DNA of 64,000 nt, taken from Axinella damicornis (Eukaryota; Porifera; Demospongiae; Axinellida; Axinellidae). The notes under the pieces are model-generated. The model ran no database searches. It had not been told where the DNA came from and saw only the letters and a program-made list of their open reading frames with translations. The stretch lies in the NCBI GenBank assembly GCA_963931865.1, contig OZ007508.1:1831961-1895960 (forward strand). The letters run 5' to 3'. Positions 1 through 10,200 of the stretch are shown one piece after another (the first letter of the stretch is position 1; each line of letters opens with the position of its first letter). Both the position numbers and the translations under genes were made by a program.

Positions 1-655
1 CACTTGGCCTCCCGGATAATGACCACTAGTTTGTAGTGCATACTTCATAGCTGTCTGATGCGCACTCCTTGAATCATGCTTTATTCATGCTTAAAATGAC
101 TTGTTCAAGCAGCACATGTGCGATACCAACAAATATAATGATGCGGTTATATAGGGGACTGCATGGGCTTAGAGTGAATGGGAGGGTATGAAACGGCAGG
201 ACGAGTACAAATTCTGGGAACAGAACAGGATGGGTATGAAGCTGGGAATGAGACACTGTTGGTAGCCTGCATGGTTGCATATATAGGTTGCTGGGGAATA
301 AGCTAGCCTATCAAGAAGGCTGTTACAGCTATATAGGATTGATACCTGTTCCTCCACATAATTAGTGTATACATATATAGTTATAACACATCCTATTTTT
401 GATTGCTACAAACTGGAAGTGGAACTTTGGAAGGCCTGGAAATGAGGCCAGACCTTATAAATTACAGTACACTGCACTACACAGTCAGAGCTGATGCCAT
501 GGAGTTACCATTGGAAACTCAGCAGCACAATTAAGTAACACTATATACGCTTGTAAAATTTCAATATAACAAAAGGGTACACCTCAGTCATGTGACTTGG
601 AAAGGAAACCACACTCTGTCATTAATGAACATGTCACATGCACACCGTATCTAGA
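1..655. other. No gene recognised
   Basis: AT-rich sequence with only short ORFs and no similarity I recognise. It lies downstream (3') of the minus-strand IYD gene, so its right part is probably the IYD 3' untranslated and flanking region. Confidence 0.5.
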
Positions 656-1627
656 TCACTTGACCACCATGATCTGCTCCAGAGGTTTGCGCCGGACATC
701 GGGAACCTTTGCTCCCTCTGATGGGTAACCCACCGGCAGAAGAACCATCAATTTCTCATTCTCTGGCCTTCCCAACAACTCCTTGAGTGCCACACCTGCG
801 TTAAGAGGTGTTGTTACCACGGTAACCAGACCTGCATTGTGGATAGCTGTAACGAGCATACCACATGCGATTGCCGTGCTTATTTCGTAGTAGTAGTGCG
901 CATAGCGAACTCCATCTTCCCCAACATGGTACATCTGTTTGAATACCAGGATGAGATACGGTGCTTCATCGAGGTATGGCTTCTCGTGTGTGGTACCAAC
1001 GAACTGCAGATCCTTGACCCACTTCTCCCCCATTCGACGATCGTAGTTCAAGTACTCTTCTTGTTCAATAATCTCACGTACTTGAGATTTTATTTTCTGG
1101 TCTTTCACGACAACAAAGGTCCAAGGTTCAGAGTGAGCTCCGGAGGGGGAAGTCCCTGCTGCTCGAATTATATTCTCTATGACTTCTATGGGGATGGGGT
1201 CTGAACTCAAGTTCCTGATGGACCTTCGCTTGTTCAACTGCTCATAAAATGTCAAGGAACGATGCTTCATGTCATCCTCAGAGAGTTTCTCAAACTTGTA
1301 CAGGACGTGGGGAGTATCAGCCGAGTGGAGAGGTGGAGCTAGCGAGGGGTCAGGCTTCTCGTCATCAAATTCCTCTAAGGGATGCTCTCCTTTGTCAAAA
1401 GTCATCATGTCTATTTTTTTCTTTGGCTTTGCCCCCTCTTTTGTTTTATCAGCTTTGTCTTGTTTCGTTTTCTTCTGTCTGTTTTGATCGTGGTTTGGGT
1501 TACCGGGTGATAGCATGTAGGCCACCAGGACGGCGAGGAGCACAGTTGCAGCCCCAGCTGCGATGTAGTGCCAGTAGCTAGCCAGGAATGGTGCACTCCG
1601 GGACAGGAAAGAGGCAGGATCTTCCAT
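656..1627 (-). CDS. IYD: Iodotyrosine deiodinase (nitroreductase-fold flavoprotein)
   Basis: FMN-dependent enzyme of the nitroreductase superfamily that removes halogen from mono- and di-halotyrosine; animal members are membrane anchored. Seen: a hydrophobic N-terminal anchor (ASYWHYIAAGAATVLLAVLV), a charged Lys/Asp-rich linker, then the catalytic domain. It contains NKRRSIRNLSSDPIP (FMN phosphate-binding Arg cluster), AGTSPSGAHSEPWTFVVVKD, the active-site lid region with EYLNYDRRMGEKW (Glu, Tyr and Lys that clamp the substrate zwitterion in known IYDs), TTPLNAG, and the C-terminal RRKPLEQIMV. Uninterrupted single exon, whereas vertebrate IYD is multi-exon. An upstream in-frame ATG at 1654 adds nine residues, but ATG at 1627 (MEDPASFL) follows a good acceptor-like tract ending TAG, so I prefer it; a 5' UTR intron is possible. 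About 323 aa versus 289 in human, the excess being N-terminal linker. Family call is secure; iodine versus bromine substrate cannot be told. Confidence 0.93.
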   Translation of the reverse strand: MEDPASFLSRSAPFLASYWHYIAAGAATVLLAVLVAYMLSPGNPNHDQNRQKKTKQDKADKTKEGAKPKKKIDMMTFDKGEHPLEEFDDEKPDPSLAPPLHSADTPHVLYKFEKLSEDDMKHRSLTFYEQLNKRRSIRNLSSDPIPIEVIENIIRAAGTSPSGAHSEPWTFVVVKDQKIKSQVREIIEQEEYLNYDRRMGEKWVKDLQFVGTTHEKPYLDEAPYLILVFKQMYHVGEDGVRYAHYYYEISTAIACGMLVTAIHNAGLVTVVTTPLNAGVALKELLGRPENEKLMVLLPVGYPSEGAKVPDVRRKPLEQIMVVK

Positions 1628-2126
1628 CCTAGTACAGAAAACGAGTAAAGGCATTCATTACTTCTAAGTCCAACATTGCTGTGTGTATGCTAGCTAGCAT
1701 ACGGATCACCCCAATTAATGCACACTTATGTGACATCATACATTGACGCAGATGGTAGTTTTAGCTGTTATAATATTATGGCACCTTGTGGATACTTCAA
1801 CAGACTCCGATTGCATCCACCAGCATGTACATGTAACTACAGCAGCCTCATTCCCAGGCTGAGTGAAATTCCCATAGGCTACCATTGCTCACTTTTTGTG
1901 TGGGCATTTATTATTTCTCCCCACCTTCAAGATTGACTGACTTCCAACAGATCGGTGAAATGTTTGGTTTCCATTCATGTGATCAGGAGGCCGGATCAGC
2001 AAGAACAAGTGTCCACAGTCTGTGACCAGGTCACAGCTATAATATGTGTGGCACGTATTGGAGTGACCAGTAAGGGCTGTCATGAACAAAACTCATTCCT
2101 CAGCAGCCACCCATTCATTTCAGGCC

Positions 2127-2745
2127 ATCTGTACTCGGTGGACTGGACTCGGGACTGGACTCACACAAAGTTGCGCTCATCACTTTCCGCAAGTCAGAAA
2201 ATTGCGGAACGGTATTAGCTATACAGCTGCCACCATAGGTACTAGCTTTGCCACGTATGTGAGGTTTAGTTAGCATCACAGCTGTCACCATGTTGTCCTA
2301 CATGCATAACCAGCTCGACTTCGTTTCGGTGCGAATTCGTCCATGATTTGATGACGACTTCGAGGAATACATGGTGGTCATTGCTAGCAAACTCTCGTAC
2401 ACCAAGTGCATGGTACAACAAGTTTGCAGCTGCTTCTTGAACTGTTTCTATGCTGCTGCCAAGTTTGACTGGCACTTCCGTTCTTGCTTTCCCACTGCCT
2501 GTAGGCCTATGATTATTCATAGTTGTCCCCAGACCATTTCAGTCTGGGAACGAGCCGATTCAGTGCATCTTTGGCGCATGCGCTCCGGCAGAAAGGTCTG
2601 CTGGAACTGCGTGTAGTCCTGATATCGAGTCATGGTCAGCTGGCCCGAATTCAATTCATGTGATGTAAGTATTCTACTTGTGTTTGATGTTTCAAAATGA
2701 AGAGCGCAACTTTCTGTGAGTCCAGTCCACTGAATACAGACCGCC
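2127..2745. repeat. Inverted-repeat element, about 620 bp
   Basis: The left arm (2127-2180, containing GGACTGGACTCACACAAAG and then TTGCGCTC) recurs inverted at 2697-2745. The arms are about 50 bp with a few mismatches, and the interior shows no conserved ORF. Consistent with a non-autonomous terminal-inverted-repeat element or two opposed copies of a short repeat. Confidence 0.5.
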
Positions 2746-3243
2746 TTCAATTCTAACTTGGCCTTCCAGGTGCCATGGCGCCAAAAGGCAGATTCTAAAA
2801 GACAGCTGAATAACAAGATCTTATCCGTGGATACAATGCAATGATGGGGCTACAGTTTCATCCCCAGATCCCCCAGCCACACGTGCCACGTCAGAAAAAT
2901 CAGAGAAAGGAGAGTCTGGTGAATGGGCTTCCTAGCAGGCGAAGCGAGAGGAGTGTGGAGTGTGGGTATTAAATCACCACAGAGGCTGGCCTGGCGCGAG
3001 CGGCTGCGCTTTGAAGTGTGAAAAACATAGGGTTTAATAGGGTCAAATGGGGTACAGTGTGAATTAACAGCTCACCTTCAAACGCTTCCTCAGTTTGCTG
3101 GCCGGCTGCGCTGCACACCGATTCTTCTTTTGGACTGATCTATTTAAGTATTTGTTACGAATATTGAAAAAACATAATCATATCGCGCGCGCCTCGTGGG
3201 CTCAGGCCCGCGCCGTTTTAGCCTCGTTCGGTTCCGGATTCCG

Positions 3244-3340
3244 GTTCGCTCCTAGTCTAGTGCCCAGACCCTCCCAAAACGCGGAGGGTCTGGGCACGAG
3301 ACTAGTTCGCTCCCAGGCACTCGGAACGAGGCTAGCTAGC
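3244..3340. repeat. Short foldback repeats, TTCCCAG/CTGGGAA family
   Basis: A near-perfect hairpin (GTGCCCAGACCCTCC ... GGAGGGTCTGGGCAC) is followed by a second fragment with CTCCCAGGC ... GGAACGAGGCTAG. Both belong to the small foldback family spread through this window (see findings). Confidence 0.6.
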
Positions 3341-3630
3341 GTTACTCTGTTGTATGTACCGTTCAACTTGTCTCGATCTAGCGTAATAGATGGCACTGGG
3401 TACGCCGAAACACCTTCCCTCATTTTTGTACACGATAATAAGGTTCCAAAGTGCACACAAGTTATAATGTAAGCCAAGGACGAACCAATGAATGATGCAT
3501 TGTGAAAGGCAGTTGTAGTACATTCAATGTACAGGTGAGTACAAAAGTAAGGCCAGTGGTGCTATATTTTAGCTAGCTAGCGTTGACTCGAAGTGGTGGC
3601 TTTGGTTTAGGAATGCAAATCAATGTCTCC

Positions 3631-4032
3631 TTAGTATTCCTGGCTCTGCGAGGACCCCTTTTTGTGTGCACCACTCTTCTTCGGTAAGAGAACAGCCTGA
3701 ATATTGGGTAGCACACCTCCTTGGGAAATGGTCACACCTGCCAGGAGCTTGTTCAATTCTTCGTCGTTCCTGATGGCCAGCTGCAAATGTCGAGGGCTGA
3801 TTCTTTGTTTCTTGTTGTCGCGGGCGGCGTTGCCAGCTAGCTCCAGAATTTCAGCAGCGAGGTACTCCATAACAGCTGCAAGGTAGACCGGAGCACCAGC
3901 GCCAACTCTCTCGGCATAGCTTCCATTGCGTAGGAGACGGTGAACGCGGCCCACGGGAAACTGAAGTCCAGCGCGGCTGGAGCGGGTCTTGGCCTTAGAA
4001 CGAACTTTTCCTCCCTTTCCACGTCCGGACAT
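3631..4032 (-). CDS. H2AX: Histone H2A.X
   Basis: Core histone H2A packaging DNA in the nucleosome. The 133-aa, intronless protein has the canonical N-tail SGRGKGGK, the histone fold ([52 protein letters not shown], the acidic-patch region [11 protein letters not shown]) and a C-tail ending SQSQEY. The terminal SQE-aromatic motif is the defining feature of H2A.X, whose serine (here Ser130) is phosphorylated by ATM/ATR/DNA-PK family kinases at DNA breaks. I found no 3' histone stem-loop just after the stop, which suggests a polyadenylated, replication-independent mRNA (inference). Isolated gene: no H2B, H3 or H4 neighbour is seen. Confidence 0.96.
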   Translation of the reverse strand: MSGRGKGGKVRSKAKTRSSRAGLQFPVGRVHRLLRNGSYAERVGAGAPVYLAAVMEYLAAEILELAGNAARDNKKQRISPRHLQLAIRNDEELNKLLAGVTISQGGVLPNIQAVLLPKKSGAHKKGSSQSQEY

Positions 4033-4119
4033 GATTGATCTTAACTGCTGCTTTTACCGCGAAATTTGCGTCTGCGAGATGGAGAGTTCGTGTTCTGGCC
4101 TTTGTACCATGGTACCATA

Positions 4120-4250
4120 CGGCCTGCTTTTAAAGGAGCTAAGTTGGCGCCTGGCCGGCCGGAAGGATCACTTTGGGCAGGATCACTTTACCAGTGACCA
4201 ATCAGAGTGCAGTACTGCTACTATTACACGCGATTCTGAAGTATATAAGT
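4120..4250. promoter_or_regulatory. H2A.X upstream promoter region, possibly bidirectional
   Basis: For the minus-strand H2A.X gene there is a TATA-like CCTTTAAAAG (4127-4136), an E2F-like TTGGCGCC (4144-4151) and a CCAAT box in TGACCAATCAG (about 4195-4204; palindrome-like, readable on both strands). On the plus strand TATATAA (4242-4248) sits just before a possible signal-peptide exon. Element types are known for histone promoters; use here is inferred from spacing. Confidence 0.5.
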
Positions 4251-4261
4251 GATCCTGCGAG

Positions 4262-4321
4262 ATGCGTCCCAGCATGCCTAACATTGCAATTGTAACATTG
4301 CTAGTGGCTCTCATGAGCTCG
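4262..4321 (+). CDS. Possible first exon encoding a signal peptide
   Basis: Divergent to H2A.X and 14 bp after a TATATAA box. ATG at 4262 or 4274 opens a short hydrophobic reading frame (MPNIAIVTLLVALMSS) followed at once by a donor-like GTGAGC. It looks like a secretory leader exon, but no second exon was recognised and the predicted TATA start would fall close to the second ATG. Speculative. Confidence 0.2.
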
Positions 4322-4699
4322 GTGAGCAAGTTAAATTGTTTTGCATGCATATAGCGCATGCCATCAATCCATGTCCAAGCATTAATGGTGTAGTAGGTAT
4401 ACATGTGTGACGAACCTGAACAAACATGTGCACGCAGTTTGTTATCAGTAATTCTTCTTTGGGAAAGTGGATACCTAGGCTGCTATTGGTCTGGCAGGAA
4501 GTATGTAGCTAGGTTAATTGCACATTTAGCACGGCACTGACCCAAATTTCCAATTGCTCTACTTACTTCCTGCCGGATCAATAACCATTTTGATAAAGTA
4601 GCAACCCTAAGCCACACCCATTATCTATCAACAGCCGCTCTACTTCCATAATGTCGTACAGGCTGGCTCATTGCTATGTATCGCAATCTCAAAGAAACA

Positions 4700-4950
4700 A
4701 TCGTTGAGCGTTTGACCTATAGCTATAGCACAAAGGGAAAAGATGTTTCGGCCCGAGAGCCTTCATCAGCTATATAATATTATATAGCTGATGAAGGCTC
4801 TCCGGCCGAAACACCTAATGTAATGTTTTCCTTTGTGCTATGTCAAACGCTCAACGATATAATTATAGCTGATGAATTAAGGCTCTCGGGCCGAAAAGTC
4901 CTATGTAACTTTATCGTTTGTGCTATGTCAAAATTTGCTCAACTATCGTT
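4700..4950. mobile_element. Palindromic element with CTGATGA...GAAAC core
   Basis: Two arms of about 79 bp face each other around 4778 (4700-4778 and 4779-4857). A third, diverged copy of the arm follows at 4866-4950. Each arm contains CTGATGA (4788-4794 in the right arm), a short GGC/GCC stem and GAAAC (4808-4812), resembling the CUGANGA...GAAA core of hammerhead ribozymes carried by Penelope-like retroelements. An extra A before the stem makes it non-canonical. See also the element at 39691. Confidence 0.55.
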
Positions 4951-5448
4951 TCCCCCCTTTGATATCACTCTACTTCTCATAAATTAGAGCTAGTAGCGAC
5001 TGGATACCTTCCATTAACTTCTTGTCATGATCTGGTCATTCCACTACCGGTTGTCATGGACAATATCTCTGTGTGTTTGTCATTAGTGGGACAGTCACTG
5101 TCTCTCTACATATCTGGTGCTTCCTGATTGACTGTAATTGTAATTCACTGTATCATTCTCAGTTGTGATTTTGAGATAAGCCCTTGCCATTGTGAATATC
5201 AGATCTTCCAATAACCTCTGACTGTTGAAATGCTGCTGCGGCTCCGCCGATACTGAGGGAGTCATTACACTGACGACAAGGATGGGATCATGTGCAGGTC
5301 CTGGAGTATGACTCTGAGAAAGAGCAGTATACATGGTCTACCTATAGGTCACAGAATTGACCAAGAGGGCCTACATCATATATGGAGGAGAAGTTGAAGG
5401 ATGTTAACCCCCGGAATGTGGCTGAGCTGAGGTCTTAGCTACCTGGGG

Positions 5449-6110
5449 TTGTTATTTAAACCAAGTTCCTGCCTAATCTTGCTTCCACCCTCAACCCCTT
5501 GTACATGCACCGGGCTGCTCGAGAAGTCGCGACCATGGCACTGGGAGATCAGAGAGCAGAAGGCTTTTGAAGCCTCAAAGCAGCAGCTGTTGCTGTCATC
5601 ACAACTGCTGGCACACTATGATCCTCAAAATGCACTGGTACTGGCATGTAATACTTCTCCTTATGGACTGGGAGCTGTACTTTCCCAGAGTTATCCAGAT
5701 GGCTCAGAGCTAGCGTCCCATTGGATATGCCTCCAGGACATTAACAGCCGCAGAGAAGAACTACTCACAGAGGAACCAAGCCTCACTACCAGAAGCCCCA
5801 GTTCAACCATGGCATTGGCCTACTCGCCCTTGGTCAAGAGTTCATGCAGATTTCGCAGGACCCATCAATGGCCAAATGGTGTTCATCCTCATTGATGCTC
5901 ACTGTCATCCATCACCATGACTGTGGCTGCTACAATTCAATGTTGTAGACACACATTTTTGCAACCTTTGGTCTACCCGAGGTCATGGTGACGGATAAAT
6001 TATAATGGCCCAGCCTTTGTGAGCGCAGAGTTTGAGCAGTTCCTCAAGAAGAATGGCATTCACCACAAGACTTCAGCCCCATACCATCCTGCCACTTGGT
6101 CATTCCACTA
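5449..6110 (+). pseudogene. gypsy pol remnants: RT-end/RNase H and integrase core
   Basis: The first segment (5449-5800) reads as the end of RT and the start of RNase H, including FEASKQQLLLSSQLLAHYD and NTSPYGLGAVLSQ. After frameshifts a second segment (about 5800-6095) matches the integrase catalytic core, with HADFAGPINGQMVFILIDAH and NGPAFVSAEFEQFLKKNGI followed by TSAPYHPAT. Several frame changes and a large deletion between the blocks make it non-functional. Order RNase H then integrase is typical of the Ty3/gypsy group. Confidence 0.75.
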
Positions 6111-6215
6111 CCGGTTGTCATGGACAATGTCTCTGTGTTTGTCATTAGTGGGACAGTCAGCTGCAGTGTGTCTCTCTATCTGGTGCTACCTGATTGACTG
6201 TAATTATTGGCATTG

Positions 6216-6797
6216 TACCGTAATTTGGGAAAGTTTCGTTGTTAAAATATTTTCGTAGACAGAGACGACTACGAAAATTAAACGCACGAAAATATTTCGA
6301 CAGCTAATAACGATAATTTTACGGTACGAACTCTGATTGCGAAACAGTTCAACGATGTCAATTCGAAGCTACTTCAAGCCGAAGGACGGTCTTCCCGATC
6401 CCAGGGGGTCGTTATCTTCTTGTCTGCCCTCACAGGCAATCGCTCTTGCGAACAAGGAAGTGGAGAAGGTGACGAGCGATACAGGCAAGCAGCGTGGTCA
6501 ATACAGGAGGTGAGACGAACTATTATTGAGCGTTGCGTGGCTCCCTCTCACATATCAGCATTTCTCCAGCTGCTGCCTCCCATATTTCTTTGTACACATG
6601 GTAGCCTCGAATACAACAGACTGTTTCGAACTCCTCCATGCCAGATCGCTCGAATTTCTTGGCGTCGCAAATGTACACGTGTTAAAAATGTATCGTGTTA
6701 AAAATTTTTCGTTGCCCGGATGGGCTACGAAAATTTTTTAACACGAAAATATTTCACATGAAATATTTTCAACTCGAATAATTCTCAATTTACGGTA
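6216..6797 (+). mobile_element. DNA transposon nested in the 3' LTR
   Basis: Imperfect terminal inverted repeats TACCGTAA(T/A)TT, with TTTCG/CGAAAA-rich subterminal sequence on both sides. It interrupts a stretch contiguous in the other LTR. Inside, ATG at 6355 opens MSIRSYFKPKDGLPDPRGSL..., ending at a donor-like GTGAGAC (about 6511). This resembles the short N-terminal exon of transposase-derived proteins in invertebrates; no catalytic domain remains, so it is non-autonomous. Confidence 0.5.
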
Positions 6798-6930
6798 ATT
6801 CACTATATCATTCTCAGCTGTGATTTTGAGATAGCTACTAGTTATAAAAAAGCCCTTGCCATTTGTGAATATCAGATTTGCCAGTAACCTCTGTTGAAAT
6901 GCTGCTGTGGCTCTGCCAAATACTAAGAGA

Positions 6931-7204
6931 GTCATAATACCGGAAATCACAATAATTATTATACTACGTAGCAACAATGCACGATCAAATACATGTGCGT
7001 CAGGTTTATAATCAGGCTGTGCCACTAGCTATAGTAATTAGCCTAGTATGCTCAATAACATGAGTGAACAACCATAAAACACACCACTCCCAGTATATAC
7101 AAAAGTGAACCTACCATCTTATGTGCAAGAAAAGTCACTGATAATATAGCTACTATATTGAGGCGTACTATACAACAAAGGCAACTAACTATTGTGAGAT
7201 GCTC
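6931..7204. other. 3' flank of the poly-ubiquitin-like gene
   Basis: Short noncoding stretch downstream of the minus-strand gene ending at 7205. No further feature recognised. Confidence 0.4.
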
Positions 7205-10200
7205 TCATGTATGTACATCAGTGGCTTCAGTGCTCAAAGCCAACTCCAACTCTTCTCCCAACACATTGAACTTGATTTCTCTCAAACTTTCTATAAGGGT
7301 ATTCCAGTTAACAGGTTGACGTGCTTCTCCTCTCAACCACCTACTGAGAACATCCTGGCAGGCTCGAACGACTGAAGTATGATCGCGATTAACAATTTCT
7401 AAGATATGCCCCTCAAAATGAAGAGCAAGGGCCAATTTCTCCCAGCTAGCTGCTGTTTTATTGATCACTTCGACAATCTTCCCTCCACGGCCTTCCAACC
7501 TCTGCAGCTGATACAGCTTTGGTTGATTGGCTACATATATAGTAAAGGAGGGGGGAAACAATACATGATTGTGCCCACATGCCACTGTATGCAGTTGTAT
7601 GTAAATTGTGTACATAATTATATAGACAATGGCAACTTACATAGAACAGGAACTGATGAAAGCTTGGATACCGATACAGCCTCTTCCTTCTTGGCACCTT
7701 CAGATACACCTGTTGTGGAATGAACACTTATATAGTCATGACTTTTTATGGTCTTTCTGTGTATTGCATGCACATACGTGTACTCTTACCTTCAATGAGT
7801 TGAAGGTAGAGAAAGTATTCGTTTCTGATGCCACACTCTTTAAGAGTATGGTAGTCCTCCAGCTTCAGCTCTCCAAACAGTAGATCTTGTTTTTCTGCTG
7901 GAATTCCTTCTTTCTCCTGAATTGCAATTTTAACGCTTGCCACAGAGTCATTCTCATCATATCTGAGGGCAATGCTGGTGTTTTCAGAGATCCATATATG
8001 CAGCTGTTGTGGTACCAGATAGACTGTAGAGCCAGGTTGAATGTACAAATCACTCAAGGTCATCAAATCGTTCAGTTCACAACCTTGGTGAAATATTCGT
8101 TGTTGGGTGGGTGGAAGTTGCTTGAAGACTTGAATCAGTTGTTTGATATGCTCGATTGTATCACCTGGCTGGACTGGAAGTAGTATGGAACTTCCCTCTC
8201 CGACATGTGTCACCACCCTGATTTGCATCCTGTGTTTGCGTAGCAAATGTAGTGTGGAATTGGGTCCAACATTGCAGTCCTTGAGGACTTGCTGATCATC
8301 TTGGAGCTCTTTGCCATTGAACACAAACATTAAATTTTGGATGGCTTGTGGTATCCTTTCCTTCTCATGAACCTTCTTCTTTATCTCTGCAATTGAATCA
8401 TCTGGATTGTACAGGAATTGAATGGCCTTACCCATGTGCATTTTGATAGTTAAGATATGTCCCATCACTGCAACCTTAAGAGTGGCTCCATTCTTGATGT
8501 TGTAATAACCAAGGGTTTCGTCATCATCAAGTTCCTGTCCTTCAAGTGACATCTGTTGTAGACAGGAAGGAATCCCCTCTGTTCCCTCAATACGCAATTT
8601 GATACTCTGAACGAGTTCATCATGCCCTACTGTGATCTCAAAGGCCTTTCCAGTAGACACAATTTTCAGGGATATCTTAGAATACGCTCCTTGTCCTTCA
8701 TCTTCACGCACAACAACATCCTGTAGGAACAGAATGCTGCCGTCAATAATCTTACTATCATACAGTCGCTTAACTCGCTTTCCTGTATGTATTGTGAACA
8801 ATGTGTCATATTCGGGCATGTGCACATGCATTGGATCCCAATCATCCCAAATACGGAGCATCACTTCATATTCATCAGCAAGTACATTTATTGCTGTAGT
8901 AATCGTTTCTCCACTTTGGAACAAAATGAGCACTTTAATAAGTTTATCAGCCACCAGATCCAGCACTCCTCCAGCACGAATGTTACAGCTTGATAGACGA
9001 TCATGGTCCTTTAAGAGGTGGCCATTGATCGATTCAACAAGATCAAATTTGCCTCGATAGATACCCTTCTCTTCAACTTTTTCTCGAACCTCTGCAATGG
9101 TGATCTCAGGACGATAATGAAGGGGTGTATAATGTGTTGTGCCATATTCCCTGATGAGCATAATTGGTTCAGTGGCTAAAAGGAAATGGTAATCACGTTC
9201 TAAAACTTGAGAGAGCACACTGTATGTTAACAAAGAGTGGTCATCTTCAAGGCTGTCACCACTGAGGAATATCTGCTGTTGATCTACTGGGATTCCTTCC
9301 TGCATTTCCAAAGCCACTTTCAAATCCATCACTGTTGCCAAAGACCTTTTCTTCCACTTGATCTGGATTGTTTTTCCACTGCTTGTGAGGAGTGGAAGCT
9401 GTGTAGGCCTGGCTAGAAAACGAAGAGTGGTGTGATTTTTCACCAACAAATCTGCAAGTGTTTTTTCTTCATCATTTAACTCACTGTAATTGGCTGAGTA
9501 AATATGCTGATGAGAAGCTGGAATTCCTTCTCTCTGCTCAATTGTAAACTTGATACTCTGGATAGTATCTAGGAGGTTAACTTCCAAAGTAATTGTTTTT
9601 GCAGGCATTTCTATTGAGAGTTGATCTTGTTTCCAAGGAAGCAATTCAAGGTGAAGGGTGCTCTCATCCTGAACATTATAGTTAAAGAGGCTCTTCTCAT
9701 CAACAAGATGTTCCTCCTTAAAACTGAGCTGTTGCTGTGTGACTGGAAATCCCCAATGCTGTTGAATTTTGACTTTAAGCATGCCTGTGGTATCTAGAGG
9801 GCTTGCCTCCAAAATTATCCACAGTCCTGTATGAGTTGTAACAAAGATTACCATATCAGGAGGGATTAAATAAAGGGTGGTAGTTTTAGTCATTTTGAAA
9901 TTCTGAAGGGTTTTGTCATCCACATCATCAAAAGGCTTGCAAGCAGCTGTCACGAGCAAGTAGTGATTCTGTACAGCTACATGATCATCTCCAAACAGAG
10001 TATTGATCTTAGCGTAGATGTTTCCAATGTCATCATAGGAGCTGTACTCAACAATAACAGTTTCATCAGTTGTAGGGCAGACTACGAACATGGAGTGGTC
10101 TTCTGCTAGCTGCAAGCAGTAAGATTCCTTCCTCATTTGAATTAAAATACTGTAGCTGCACAAGCACTGCTCATCTCTTAGAACTGTTGGACCCAATGCA

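Larger units (their letters stand above)
1655..3630. other. Intergenic region between IYD and H2A.X
   Basis: No coding region recognised. Holds a short AGCCTCATTCCCAGGCTG repeat-family end near 1847, a 600-bp inverted-repeat structure (2127-2745), and foldback elements near 3244-3340. The rest is unassigned. Confidence 0.5.
5033..6930 (+). mobile_element. Decayed Ty3/gypsy-type LTR retrotransposon
   Basis: A direct repeat starting GGTCATTCCACTACCGG and running through about 5033-5262 recurs at about 6097-6205 and 6798-6930, with the second copy split by a nested insertion. Between them lie pol remnants, so the repeats are read as LTRs. Internal deletions remove most of pol; no intact gag, protease or RT is present. 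Confidence 0.7.

Noticed and set aside
4700..4857. Calling a functional hammerhead ribozyme
   Set aside because: The core residues are present but an extra A separates CTGATGA from the stem, and no clear stem III with an NUH cleavage site was found. Kept as resemblance only.
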